This document shows, one piece after another, positions 32,934 to 43,373 of a stretch of 64,000 nt of DNA. A program made the position numbers and the translations under genes. A model generated the notes under the pieces. That model searched no databases. It was not told the origin of the DNA and saw only the letters and a program-made list of their open reading frames with translations. This DNA comes from Hypsibius dujardini (Eukaryota > Tardigrada > Eutardigrada > Parachela > Hypsibiidae): NCBI GenBank assembly GCA_001579985.1, contig LRSR01002063.1, positions 1 through 64,000 on the forward strand, read 5' to 3'. The number at the start of each line of letters is the position of its first letter. Within the stretch, counting starts at the first letter, position 1.

Positions 32934-35669
32934 ATGATATTTATGCATAGGGATGCTATCCCGGGTCCGAAGGATAACAAAGTGACGGTTGAGGCCGAGC
33001 TCCTTAAATTACTGGCTTATTTCGCCGCTTTGATATTTTGCTTTTATGGATTCTGGTTTATAAACATCACCAACCGCAATCCTTCCCACTATCGCATCAC
33101 GTTTTCCCACACAGATAATTACCTATTAAATAATCGGCGTTTTAAAAACAACGTAAGTCCACGGCCAAGTATGGCATGTAGTAATATATATATAAATATA
33201 CTGTTTTCCGTGTATGTAACATATATACACAATATTAATGTATTAGCATATATATATTAGTGGTGTACTTATATACATAAGTATATATATATTCATTATT
33301 ACGTAATAGTATAAGGACTAATATTACAGTAGCATATAATATATATAAGTTATCATTATTATATATAATTATTATATAACTATCAGAATAGTTCCAATTT
33401 TTCATTTTTTTTTTAAATAAAAGGAACTAGAAACTTTAAATCAAATGTAGACTTAGCTGACTAAACGACCATTCACCCGGGCAGTCATTGCGCGCTGTGC
33501 AAACTCCTAAATGATATATATACATGAACTTGATATATATTTATACCAGTATTCCGTCCCTCTAACTGATTATGATACTTGATATAATTTTCCTGATTGT
33601 AGGGTCCAAAGATAATAAAGGTGGAAGCATGTCTCGAAACGTTAACCGCTTTGGAGGTTGCAGAATCGGTTTGTGGGCATTTGCCGCCCGAAATGAACGG
33701 GACCAGGTATAGGCAGAGCAACTCTTCAAGGGCTGAGCCTTTGTATATTCTTTTACAATCAGTATAACAATGCAGCGTGTACTTTCTCAATGGTTTTCAA
33801 GATATCTACTGAAACCACTGCGCAATTTAAGCATCGCCTTTATCGGGGACTCTCGCATTCGGGATGTCTTCCATTACTTTCGCTGCATGCTGCGGGGCCA
33901 TCCATTCAGGGCGACACAGTTCTTTCACGATGACATTTACAAGAGTTTGCGACGAAATCTCACACTCGTACGCGTAATCACGTTCAAATCATATTTTTTT
34001 TGCATCCATGTGGTCTATTTTTTCGTGATCTTTTTTTGGCAGTCTTTTTATTGGAGTCCATTTCCCAATGCTGTTCTAACTCGCCTCGCATCCAAATGGA
34101 AATTCGCAGTTATGGATCCTCCACAATATGCTATCATGCAATTTGGCGCGGTAAGTAAGTGATTTATTCCCCTACCATTGGGGCACTTTTACTCACCCCG
34201 AGTTGGATTTTCAATTAAATGATAATTATTTTTGTGAAAAGTATTAACATTTCTAAGGGGTGGGTTTCTCGATTCTTAAAATATCTAGTAGCTCATTTTG
34301 CATTAATAGTTAAAGCAAGCTTACTTCGGGACTGTACATTATACTGAAAACTTATACAAAAGGATAAATGTTTGGAAAATTAATATTAAATATTCAACGC
34401 TTTATTTGAATACATATTTGAATTTAAATCTTCATCCATACATGAATCTCAACTTGACATTTTTAAGTACCAAAGTTGCCTACAAAGCTATTCTATTATC
34501 ATGTTGAACATTGTAACTCCAATTTAAATATATAATTTACATCAAATTTAAATTTGAAAAACCGCTAGTCACCCCTTTCAATATTCTTTCCACTTTTCGC
34601 ATCCCGTTTTGCTATTGACACCCTCTTTTCAACTTGTATTAATTGACACTACAATAGTGTACACCGCATTTTGATACTTAAATTTTTGATGAGGGAACTG
34701 AAAAATGAGAATCACCAAAACAATTTTAGTTTTGTTTCACCGCATATTCTAAATGTAACATCTGATTCGTTTGTATTTCGTGGTTTCAAAGATCGATATA
34801 TTGTTTTACGTTTCTTTTTAAACTACATTTGGTTGTTCGGAGATGCAAATACATTTTATGTATTCGCCAGGGATGTCACTCATTTTATAATTTTTCAACT
34901 AGAATGTATGTATGCATTTTGAGTAAGTAACATCAAGACAAATACTGATTGAAATGCCATACTTAATAAGGTGAGACTTCCATTTGAGTTTTTTTAATAA
35001 CTTGAGACGTTAAATTCCTTTGCTGTTAATTTTATTTTATGTTATAAATGTTAAATTTTTTGAGAAAATAGGTGATAATAGTGGAAGGAGGGGGAACTAT
35101 AGTGGTACCCTTAAATTTAAACTTCACGCTATACCTATTACTTGCAGTGGTCTGTCATGAAACTGAGTCTGGGTCTGGATAGTTTTTCTAAATATTCTGG
35201 TACGTATTTGTCTGTTAATGAACTCTCATAAAAGTAAAGCGGATACAGAGAACTCTCTTTTGTCGCATGCGACGCTTTGATTAGAGGGAGTCCGCTCAGC
35301 CGCCATTATCTTCGGAGAAACCCAGAATCAGACGTTGCCCATTTGGATGCAGACACGTAAGCAGACGTTTCGAAGCGCACTATTCAGACGCAAATTTTGT
35401 TCTCCTACGACACATGCTGCGAAAAATTGTTAGTTCCCGGGAATCCGTTCACAAATCGCGCGGACAGTTGGGTGAAGCACGCCAATAACAGCGAGGAAAT
35501 CGAGCGATACGGCCGAGAGATGCGCCGGATCGCGGAGGAGGAGGAGCAGATCGTCTGGACGACAGCCCACGATATCGGCCTAAGGGATGTCCTCATGTAC
35601 CGTGATCACATCCACCCTGGCACAACCTTGATTCAAAAGGTCCGAAACAACACTTCAAAACTTAAATAA
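32934..35669 (+). CDS. CASD1-like SGNH-fold protein, single-pass membrane form
   Basis: Exons 32934-33152, 33603-33706, 33763-33967, 34043-34150, 35148-35199, 35285-35356 and about 35388-35669. The N-terminus has one transmembrane segment (LLAYFAALIFCFYGFWF), suggesting type II topology. The luminal part has the SGNH Ser motif IAFIGDSRIRDVFHYF, almost that of sialate O-acetyltransferase CASD1. Next come KFAVMDPPQYAIMQFGAWSV (compare CASD1 PHVIVAGAATWSI), LPIWMQT, and RDHIHPGTTLI in the place of the catalytic Asp-His (DGLHLP in CASD1). The gene stops after this domain, so the multi-pass acyltransferase part of CASD1 is absent. All junctions keep phase except the last, where the best donor and acceptor leave one extra base. 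Acetyl-transfer or esterase activity is inference. Confidence 0.75.
33175..33375. repeat. AT-rich simple sequence in an intron of the CASD1-like gene
   Basis: About 200 bp composed largely of TATATA and ATTATTA words. Confidence 0.8.
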
Positions 35670-37002
35670 AAAAATTTAAGTATACTCTTATTGACAAAGC
35701 GCATATTTCCGCGTTGTAGTTTGCTTGTCAACTCCTGTCGTTCATCGGCTCAAAAAAGCAGCCAATCTCGCGGAATTTACTCTGAGAAAAAGCGGTAGCC
35801 GCTGCGGGCAAAAGGAGCTCCAAATCATTTATAAATGCATGACAAATGAGTACAAAATATTTACTGCTAATCTTTTTACTTTACTTAGGGTGATTTTCAT
35901 AGGGGGATCTCCAAAAAAATCTCCATTGTATTTTTAATCCAATAAATATTTTTTATCATTTCTAAAAGGGTTTTATTGGCAAAATCCCTGAGAATGTTTT
36001 TTTGGCGAAATTTCAAAGTTGGAAAAACATTGGAAGATTCCAATATCATTGATGCTCACTATAAAGTGGCGATTTATAGAAATGCACTAAATATTATTAC
36101 TCGGCAGTTTATCATCCCAAAGGAATTTGCAATTGTTGGGCATCAGTCAACTATTTTTTGAATGCAAGGGGGCGGAGCTATGGATCATTTTCAGAAAGGA
36201 TCGGCAACTCCACCGAATCTTTCCACAATTGCTGCAGAGCTCCACTTCTCAATGCCAAAAATAATGTGTGGCTATTGCCAATCTATTCCAAATTCCGTTT
36301 GAGAGGGAATAGTGCCGAAATAATTATTTTAGGTGCGTTACTATGAATTACCATTTTTACACTGACAATCAAGAAAAATAGAATCTTCGCAGTGTTGTTT
36401 CAATTTGATAATTTTGCTAAATAAAAAGTTTTCGGAGCATTGCCAACAAAATTAATTTGTAAATCATCGCAAATATCGGACTTTACTGATTCAAAAGAAT
36501 GAAGTAAAGACATTTTGCGACCCCTCTCTGAAAATCACCCTAAATTTAGTATGGCGAATGTGCTGTTTCGGTCATTGGCTTACTTGTGGTAAATTTTCTC
36601 AAATGAATTCGATATTCTTCTCACCCAGGTCGCAGGAAAGACGCAGAGTAACGTACATGTATTAGGCTTGAAATAAACTTTAATTGTGCAGTACAACGTG
36701 AAGGTCCACTGAGTGTTCTCTACCTGAGTACTGTAGATGCGCGTATAGATGCCGGACTTCAAAGAAGAGCCCAAGTATTTTTACGTGCACGAACGGCCAA
36801 TGCACACTAATTGTGTATAAAACTAACTGCTAAAGGAAGGTTGCTAGGGTTCATCCATGTCAAAAAGTTATCACGAAACTATGCCAAGCCAGTTGAAGAT
36901 GTTGCGTGCCGTAAATAATTGTCAAAAAATCGCTGAGCCTTTATTTGGACGAAATGAAATGGGCCACAAAGACGCCCTCACATTAAGACTAGAAATTAAA
37001 TA
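35670..37002. other. Intergenic region with a terminal-inverted-repeat element
   Basis: Holds the element at 35887-36540 described separately. The remainder (35670-35884 and 36546-37002) shows no supported gene. Confidence 0.5.
35887..36540. mobile_element. MITE-like element with terminal inverted repeats and possible TA target duplication
   Basis: The left end reads TTAGGGTGATTTTCATAGGG; the reverse complement of the right end reads TTTAGGGTGATTTTCAGAGA. The arms match over about 14-20 bp. If the element starts at GGGTGATTTTC, both sides are flanked by TA, as for Tc1/mariner-type insertions. No transposase is encoded in the roughly 650-bp interior, so it is non-autonomous. Some interior words (GGGGCGGAGCTAT, GGCATTGCCAA-like) recur inverted at about 51750-51840. 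Confidence 0.7.
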
Positions 37003-37524
37003 TTGACCATGAATGGCGTCTCCTTTTACCCACCTCCAAGTCCGGCATCCCGCAGCGTGTTCCATCAGCTGCGAATTTTCTTCCGCAAGCTCAAATCCGA
37101 CGTCAAACTCACCGTCCAGGTGGTCTTCTGTCGTCTCATCTGGCAGGCCCAATTCCGTGACGTCCTGATCAGCCTGTTCTGGACGACCCTCTTCACCGCA
37201 GTCATTATTAACGACCTGGTGCAGTACCTTCACACCCGCGACGTTTCACGCACCTCCCAGGTCGTCACGGTCCCGTTGATGTATGCACAGACCATTCTGG
37301 TGTACTACACCATGGGATGCTACCATCTGCGGTATTTCTGCCGCAAGCACTGCACCGTCCCACACATGAAGGGCTTCCTGTGGGGGCTCTTTTACTACAC
37401 CGCGCTGCTGCTGGTCGCACGGTTGGCCATTGAGTGCGTTTTCAAGGACACTCGGCCGGAGGTCTACAATGAAGACTCGGAGAGCGCGCAGGTGGGAAAG
37501 TATGCCGGATTGGGCGCTTACTGA
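37003..37524 (+). CDS. Small multi-pass membrane protein of unknown function
   Basis: Uninterrupted frame of 173 codons beginning MTMNGVSFYPPPSP (a second ATG follows two codons later). Three hydrophobic stretches are visible: DVLISLFWTTLFTAVIIND, VPLMYAQTILVYYTMGCYHL and FLWGLFYYTALLLVARLAIE, separated by short basic loops (RKLKSDVK, RYFCRKHCTVPHMK). No family is recognised. GC content and codon use match neighbouring real exons and differ from the AT-rich flanks. A splice donor near CAG|GTGGGA (about 37492) could extend the gene into further exons, but none was found. Confidence 0.6.
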   Translation: MTMNGVSFYPPPSPASRSVFHQLRIFFRKLKSDVKLTVQVVFCRLIWQAQFRDVLISLFWTTLFTAVIINDLVQYLHTRDVSRTSQVVTVPLMYAQTILVYYTMGCYHLRYFCRKHCTVPHMKGFLWGLFYYTALLLVARLAIECVFKDTRPEVYNEDSESAQVGKYAGLGAY

Positions 37525-38981
37525 TGATGATGTGGAATATTATTTGTCTTTGGAGGGAATTATCAAGGCTGGAATTTCACATTATTATATTTGCATGGGA
37601 TGTTGCGACATATATGGCATATAAATTGTATACTGTAGAGTCCCGACCCATCCGTAGTGCCTACGTCATCGCACAGTGAAGAGCAACCCGTTTTTAATTG
37701 ATTGCAAAGATCTGCGAACCACAAGACCGCGCGTGTCGATTGATTGATTGCGTGAGCAGTTCACAGTTACAGTTTTCATCTTTCCTTTCTGCGATCGATT
37801 CATTGATTTGTGCTGGTTTTTTGCGTTTTCTTCAACATTAAAAAATGGGCCGTCGTAATCGCTACGTCGAAGAAGAAAGAAAAAGGACCCTTGATCGCTT
37901 CCGCCGTTCAGATTTGAATGATCGATTGAAGCGTAGAAGTTGTTTTGGTCTACCAGGTCTGATTTACTGAGGGTCCAAAAAGTACCACGGATGGGTCGAG
38001 ACTCTACAGCACCCAAAAAGATTTACCTGCTTCGGGCATTATTCAATTACCGAATTCAGAATCCCTTCAAACTATTTTTTTATTTATACTTACTTCAGTG
38101 ATGAATACAAAAATTTGTTCCGCTGTTAAAGTTCGACTGACAAAGGAAGGTTCCAATTTCCTTCATTTTACGGTAAAAATGGTGGTTTTAAAGACTAATT
38201 TAAAAACAATTATTCTAAGACTGTTCCATTTTAAATTCAATTTTAAGTTGATTGGCATCATCCAAATATTTTTCGGACATCAGGAGGTGGAGTTCTGGGT
38301 ATATTTCAAAAAGGACTGATAATTCGAACGAAGTTGTCCAGTTTTGGTCTTTAGCTCCGCCCACTGGCTTCGGACTTTCTTTGGCTGATACAAATCAGTT
38401 TTAAATTAAATTTAAAATGGAATACTGTCAAAAAATGATTGTAAATCATATTTTTTGTAGCTCTAAAAATCACCATTTTTACAGTGAAAATAAAGAAGAC
38501 TGGAAACTTCCAGCGTTTTCCCAACTTTAAAATATCACCAGATAAACCCTGCCTGACTTTACAGACGAAATAATTTTTTATTTCATACTATAGTAGCTCT
38601 AAATAAAAAAATATTTCAGAATAATTCTGAATGTGGCAGTTGAATGAAATGCCCCAAGTGAGCCCAATAAACCAGCTCACTGGAGAGTTTCATAGGGCAG
38701 AGAAGAATGAAAAGATAGTTTCACATTACCGTATGTAATGCGAGTGACAACGAGATAAAGACAGTACAAGTTGCTACATTTCAATAAATAAAAAAACCCA
38801 TCAGAAAACAACACGAGAATGCCAGTTTCGATCTACAGAAATCTGAAAGTGTCTCATCTCCCATGAATAATGAAGGTCGCAAACGGGCTGTGCGCGAGAC
38901 AAAAATAAATTTGTTGAGGCAATTTGAGTGCAAGGGTCGTGCTAAACGAGTCTAAATTTCGGATAGAACCTTTCGTGACTA
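37525..38981. other. Intergenic region holding one MITE
   Basis: Contains the inverted-repeat element at 37633-38009. The rest, to the end of the Rolling stone-like gene, is AT-rich; the words AGCTCCGCCC near 38350 recall 36170 and 51760. No gene supported. Confidence 0.45.
37633..38009. mobile_element. MITE, 377 bp, with 26-bp terminal inverted repeats
   Basis: Left end CTGTAGAGTCCCGACCCATC CGTAGT; the reverse complement of the right end is CTGTAGAGTCTCGACCCATC CGTGGT, 24 of 26 positions equal. The interior has no transposase. The 116-codon minus-strand open frame across it is a by-product of the element. Confidence 0.85.
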
Positions 38982-40207
38982 TCACATTTTCAACACATAA
39001 ACTCCATTTTCCATCGGCATCTCTTGCTCCATGGCGTCTTCTTTCTCAGCCTGAAAGGCAGGATTAACATGAAAGGTCTGCTCCGACGGCGAAGGATCCC
39101 ACTTCTTCCAGGCAGCCACCCTGATTTTGTGTAGCACCCATAAGAAGACCCAAACGGACGGGAGTACCACGAAGACTACCCCAAGATCCGCACCGATGGC
39201 AATCTTCGTGTTACTCCTGTAGTCGAGGAAACCGTAAATGGCCGTCTCGCCTAAGGGATCCGTACCGTTGACAACAAAGTAGACGCCCGTGAAGGCCGCG
39301 TAGAAAGCGCCATAACCGACAGGCTGGTATACGTGAAGCAGACGCATGGGGATAGCGTGAATGGCTTGATCGAGAAGCAGGATGAGACCGTTGAGTAGGT
39401 GTACGTGAATGTTCATGACGGATGGGGTGTGGGTAGGAGGGTCGGTGGGTTTCGGTTTGGCGTTCGGCCAGAGCAGTGACCAGTAGAGGAGGACAACGAC
39501 AGTTGTGGCGGGTGCGGCGATGTTCCATAACAGCCATTGAAATTTGAAAGCCCAAGTGTGACAGGCATGCTCTACAAACGTAATGGCTGACTCAGACTAT
39601 GTCTGGATATTCCGGCTTTTAATACAAACACATTTGTCTGTCTGCATGTTTGTCTGACTGTCTGATTGAATGCCTGCCTGCTTGCCTTACTCCGTCCGCG
39701 TGTCTGTGTGTCTGTTTGCTTGCCTTCGCGTCTGTCTATCTGGCGGTGTGCCTGTCTTTGGCTTATGTTTTTATATTCAATACGCACCATATCGTCCACA
39801 GCTGGCAGCATGCGCACAGGCATTGATTGCACTAACGAGAAGGTACGATGTAAAAAGAAGATACGTCCAGTGGGTCAAATAAACCATCCATTTGTCGGTT
39901 TTAGACTGCGGGTAATCCCGGTTGAAATGCTCCAGGCTAACCACCAGCCATGATATAAAATAGAGTGCGAGGATGACCTTCCAGGCTTTGAAAACCCAAT
40001 TGGGAAAGCGGCTCCACTGCAAAATGGTTTCAACTTATATGTCAGTAAGATTGTCCGTAAATTCAAACAAATTTTACGTTCATTATAAGTTTTTACCTGT
40101 GATCTAGTGAACAGCAACGGATTCCTTATATGTAGGAGGAAGTTTTTAAGACGTAACTCTTCCAGACAGATGTCTCGGGTAGAAGAAGGGCAACAGACGC
40201 AGCACAT
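38982..40207 (-). CDS. Rolling stone-like multi-pass membrane protein
   Basis: Three phase-consistent exons: 40097-40207, 39788-40016 and 38982-39571 (309 aa). After a Cys-rich start (MCCVCCPSS), the chain has about six hydrophobic helices. Family landmarks of insect Rolling stone (rost) and its animal relatives: FKAWKVILALYFISW; DKWMVYLTHWTYLLFTSYL; WLLWNIAAPATTVVVLLYW; NIHVHLLNGLILLLDQAI; PMRLLHVYQPVGYGAFYAAF; and a final YGFLDY/GVVFVVLPSVWVFLW pair. Rost is needed for myoblast fusion in Drosophila; the biochemical function is unknown. The tail is cytosolic and acidic (EKEDAMEQEMPMEN). Intron 2 carries a CTGT-derived repeat. Confidence 0.85.
39635..39775. repeat. Degenerate CTGT/CTGC repeat in the Rolling stone-like gene
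   Basis: TGTCTGTCTG and GCCTGCCTGCTTGCC words decayed over about 140 bp, within intron 2. Confidence 0.8.
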
Positions 40208-40763
40208 ATTAAATTGTAGTTGATCCGGTCAGTATAGCAGAAAGGTTGGCCCAATTGGTGAGTCGCCAAAATGTCAGTTCTGACCTAAACTCATGTTCGC
40301 TATCGCTGCTTCTGGTGCTTGACGGATCCGGAAGGTGTGGTTGGCACGCTCACGACACGGAATCTGCGGCAGTTATAGAAATCATTTTTGATGAAGTACA
40401 GTAAGTGAATGTCAGTACCGATCGAAGAATCCGATCGATAAAAGAAGCTGCGGTTTCAGAAAATCGAAGGTGAATTTGTAGAGCAAATAAAAGTCTCACG
40501 CCGGTCTGCAAGGTAGTCACTCTCGCACCTCTTCGATTGAAATTGTAAGACCTGGGTGGGTGTCTGTCACGGGGACCGGGCTCGACAAGCAGGCTATTCA
40601 TTTTATTGCCGGTTCGGCATTTCCGGTAAGGCTCCATTCATATCCCAATAAACAAATTTCTGTTGTCCCTCTACATGTACTCACTGTTACATGCACTTAG
40701 TAAAGTGCCGCCTTCCTGCTTCGAGCAGTTTGACGTTGACAAACACAGTTCAATGTTTTTACA

Positions 40764-40823
<60 letters not shown>

Positions 40824-40925
40824 AGTCAGTCAGTCTGTCTGCCTGTGTCTGGCGGCTTTGAGCCTCTTTCTTCGGAACATTGAAGACTTGAACTCTTTAC
40901 AAACGAATTTATTTATAGATTCGGT
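40208..40925. other. Spacer between the Rolling stone-like gene and PIP4P
   Basis: Upstream flank of one minus-strand gene and 3' flank of the next. It holds a clean (TGTC)n array at 40763-40813 with decayed units to about 40855. A TTTATT on the plus strand near 40909 would be an AATAAA for PIP4P. Confidence 0.5.
40763..40855. repeat. TGTC tetranucleotide array
   Basis: About a dozen uninterrupted TGTC units followed by TTTGTCTGTCAGTCAGTC variants; the longest clean CTGT array in the window and one of the few outside an intron. Confidence 0.95.
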
Positions 40926-43373
40926 CTAAATTCGACCATCAGTTCTGCTGGTTTTCACTCTCAAAGCGACAACAGGTCGAACGCTAACCAGAACGGTGAT
41001 AGCTACAAGAACAACGTACAGCGCAAGGTCTCCGGCAAACCGATGGTTCGACAGAGCATTTACAAAAATTATGACTACAGTCAGGATGAAGAACGTCACT
41101 GATAGCATTATCGATTTACGCATCTGATCACGGTGGTGTTCGTCGTCAACGGCGGAAATGTTGCCGCAGCAGGGACACTTTACTAGGGAATTGTTCTTGA
41201 TGTTGAAAATGAAGGGTTGCTGACAATGGGCGCAGGTAATACGGCAAGTACCCGGCGGGGGCTGGGTCGCTGTCATGCCTTTTCCGTTTTTGTCACCTGC
41301 GCCGCCTTCTCCGACTACGGTGATGATCCTTTGACTATATCAATACGTGTAAGCAACATCGAACAGAAACTACGGAACAATTTCAATTAAATTGATTACA
41401 TTGTTTATATATGAATAGACCGAAATTTACTTTTCAAACTATTACGAAAATTAAATTCGAAAAAACTATTCTCTCGCTTAAATTAAAAGGCATCACTATT
41501 GTAATTTCCTTCCTTTTCACCTCTCTACACTATGGTCATCCCCTTGTCCAAAATATAATATCACTTAAAAATTTAGCTAGCTTGTGATGTTAAAAAAACT
41601 CAGCTGCAAGTGTATTTTTAAGAATAATATTTCAGCTAATTTTATCATATATTCGTCTTTTTTAACATTTATTTTATCTCTGAATGACTAAATAGGATTG
41701 AAGCAAAAATGTAAATTGCATCGATCTTTGAAACTGAGATTTAAACGGATTATATACTGCATTTACAGTATAAAACAGTGTCTATTTTAGTGGTTCTCAT
41801 TTGTTTCTTTTTTGTCTCATTTTCGATTTTTAGCCTATACTTAATGTAGAAGTATTTTTGTAGTCAAATGTTATTAGTAATTAAAACAATGTCAAAAATA
41901 AAATTATTACAGGTTGAAAAGATGCTGCCAATAGCAGAACGAGGTGCGAAAGGAAGACACTTGCAATTTTCTATGTTAAAACAGTTTAGTATTCCTTTTT
42001 ATTTAAAAAAAGCTTCAATTTCAATTGGGTTTACTGAAAAGTATTTTATAATTGCTCTTCGATACTCGAACGGTTTATTTACCAATTCAGCCTGGGGCAG
42101 GCGACTTTGTTTGCGGACTGTCGGCATATGAGGAGACAGTTGCAGACACATCGAACGTACCGCTCACCATGCGGCGCTGGTCGTATCGGCTAGACAGAAA
42201 AACCAAAATGCTCGAGGCTGTCCTTTTACTAAAGGGTGACATTTTTGTTGGAGAACTGTATGCTGTAGAATTAAATGCAAATTATTTACCGTGGCTTCTT
42301 TACACTGACTGCACTTGACGATAAAGTGCTCATCCAAGTCGTATCCCTCCAGTGGAATTTTCGAATTACACACCCTGCAAAAGACCATTGGACTAGTGCT
42401 CGCGTCGGCTGCTTTGTTCGACTGCGAATCCCCCAGGCCCAGGAGAAGCGGGTGCCGAGCGAAATCGAATCTTTCCACGTTAACTCGTTCTGCAAGAAAA
42501 CATTATTTTTTAAATAAAGCTATTCGGTACTGGGTTTATCTTGTCTATTTTAAAGTATGGGAAATCTCCTCTGATTACTATTTTTTAATATACTATATTT
42601 TTCTAACTAAAAAGATATATACATGAGTATAAAAAATGTATAAGAAAAGACAGAATGAAAGATAGAATGAAAAGGTATATATATGAGTATAATAATACAA
42701 ATAAGTATAGTAGATGAGTATAATAATATATGACTACAACAATATATAAGATATAATAAAAGATATAATAAAAAGATATATACATGAGTATGAGTACGAG
42801 TATAAAAGGATATAGACACACGTGGCAAAAATCTTAGGCTGACCGAATTAAAACCGACTTTTTACCGACGCCCAGCAAAATGGGGTGGTCGGAGTTTGAG
42901 CCATTTGGGCCAATGCGTGCTGTGGAATGAGATCGTCATACCCGAACTCTGCAAAAACCTTTACGATGGGATTTCCAGGCGACGGAAGGCTGTCATTAAG
43001 AATAAAGGCGCTCGCATCCATCATTAAATGCTCAGTATTTTTCTAGTGATCCATGTGGAACTCAGACTGTAATTTTCCGGTTAATATTAGAAGGATTTTT
43101 GAGAAGTAGAGTTTTGTTTTAATTTTTTGCGTCAGTTTGTCATTCCCGTAATACTGGTGTTGAACCAATGAATCAAGCAATGTGAGAAACAGCTGCACGC
43201 ACTGGCAGAAATTGGCTCAAACTCCGACCACCCCATTTTGTCGGTCGGCCTGAGGTTTTTGCCGCGTGGGTACATGAGTATTAGTACTTACCAGCGGGTT
43301 CCTCGGGCATGGAGACGTTCGACGCGGACTGCTGGCCTGGATAGCTGGATAAATCGGAATAAACCTCCGACAT
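40926..43373 (-). CDS. PIP4P: PIP4P / TMEM55-like phosphatidylinositol-4,5-bisphosphate 4-phosphatase homolog
   Basis: Four phase-consistent exons: 43292-43373, 42290-42489, 42083-42189, 40926-41334 (265 aa). Diagnostic TMEM55 blocks: [14 protein letters not shown] with [32 protein letters not shown] with NKVACPR; and [31 protein letters not shown]. Two hydrophobic helices follow near the C-terminus ([17 protein letters not shown] and [16 protein letters not shown]), anchoring the protein in late endosome/lysosome membranes in other animals. The family removes the 4-phosphate from PI(4,5)P2 and its catalytic motif is a Cx5R. Here the corresponding segment is CRQSANK, so the Arg is Lys. The four Cx2C pairs are intact. 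Intron 1 contains an inverted-repeat element. Confidence 0.92.
42819..43268. mobile_element. MITE-like element with long terminal inverted repeats in PIP4P intron 1
   Basis: The left arm begins CACGTGGCAAAAATCTTAGG and contains AAAATGGGGTGGTCGGAGTT. The reverse complement of the right arm begins CACGCGGCAAAAACCTCAGG and contains the same AAAATGGGGTGGTCGGAGTT block. Arms are about 60-80 bp with an extra segment in the left one. No coding capacity. Confidence 0.85.

Noticed and set aside
37666-38016. 116-codon minus-strand open frame
   Set aside because: Coincides with the 377-bp MITE and begins in its terminal inverted repeat.
40350-40637. 95-codon minus-strand open frame upstream of the Rolling stone-like gene
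   Set aside because: Basic, low-quality composition and no donor joining it in phase to the exon at 40097-40207.
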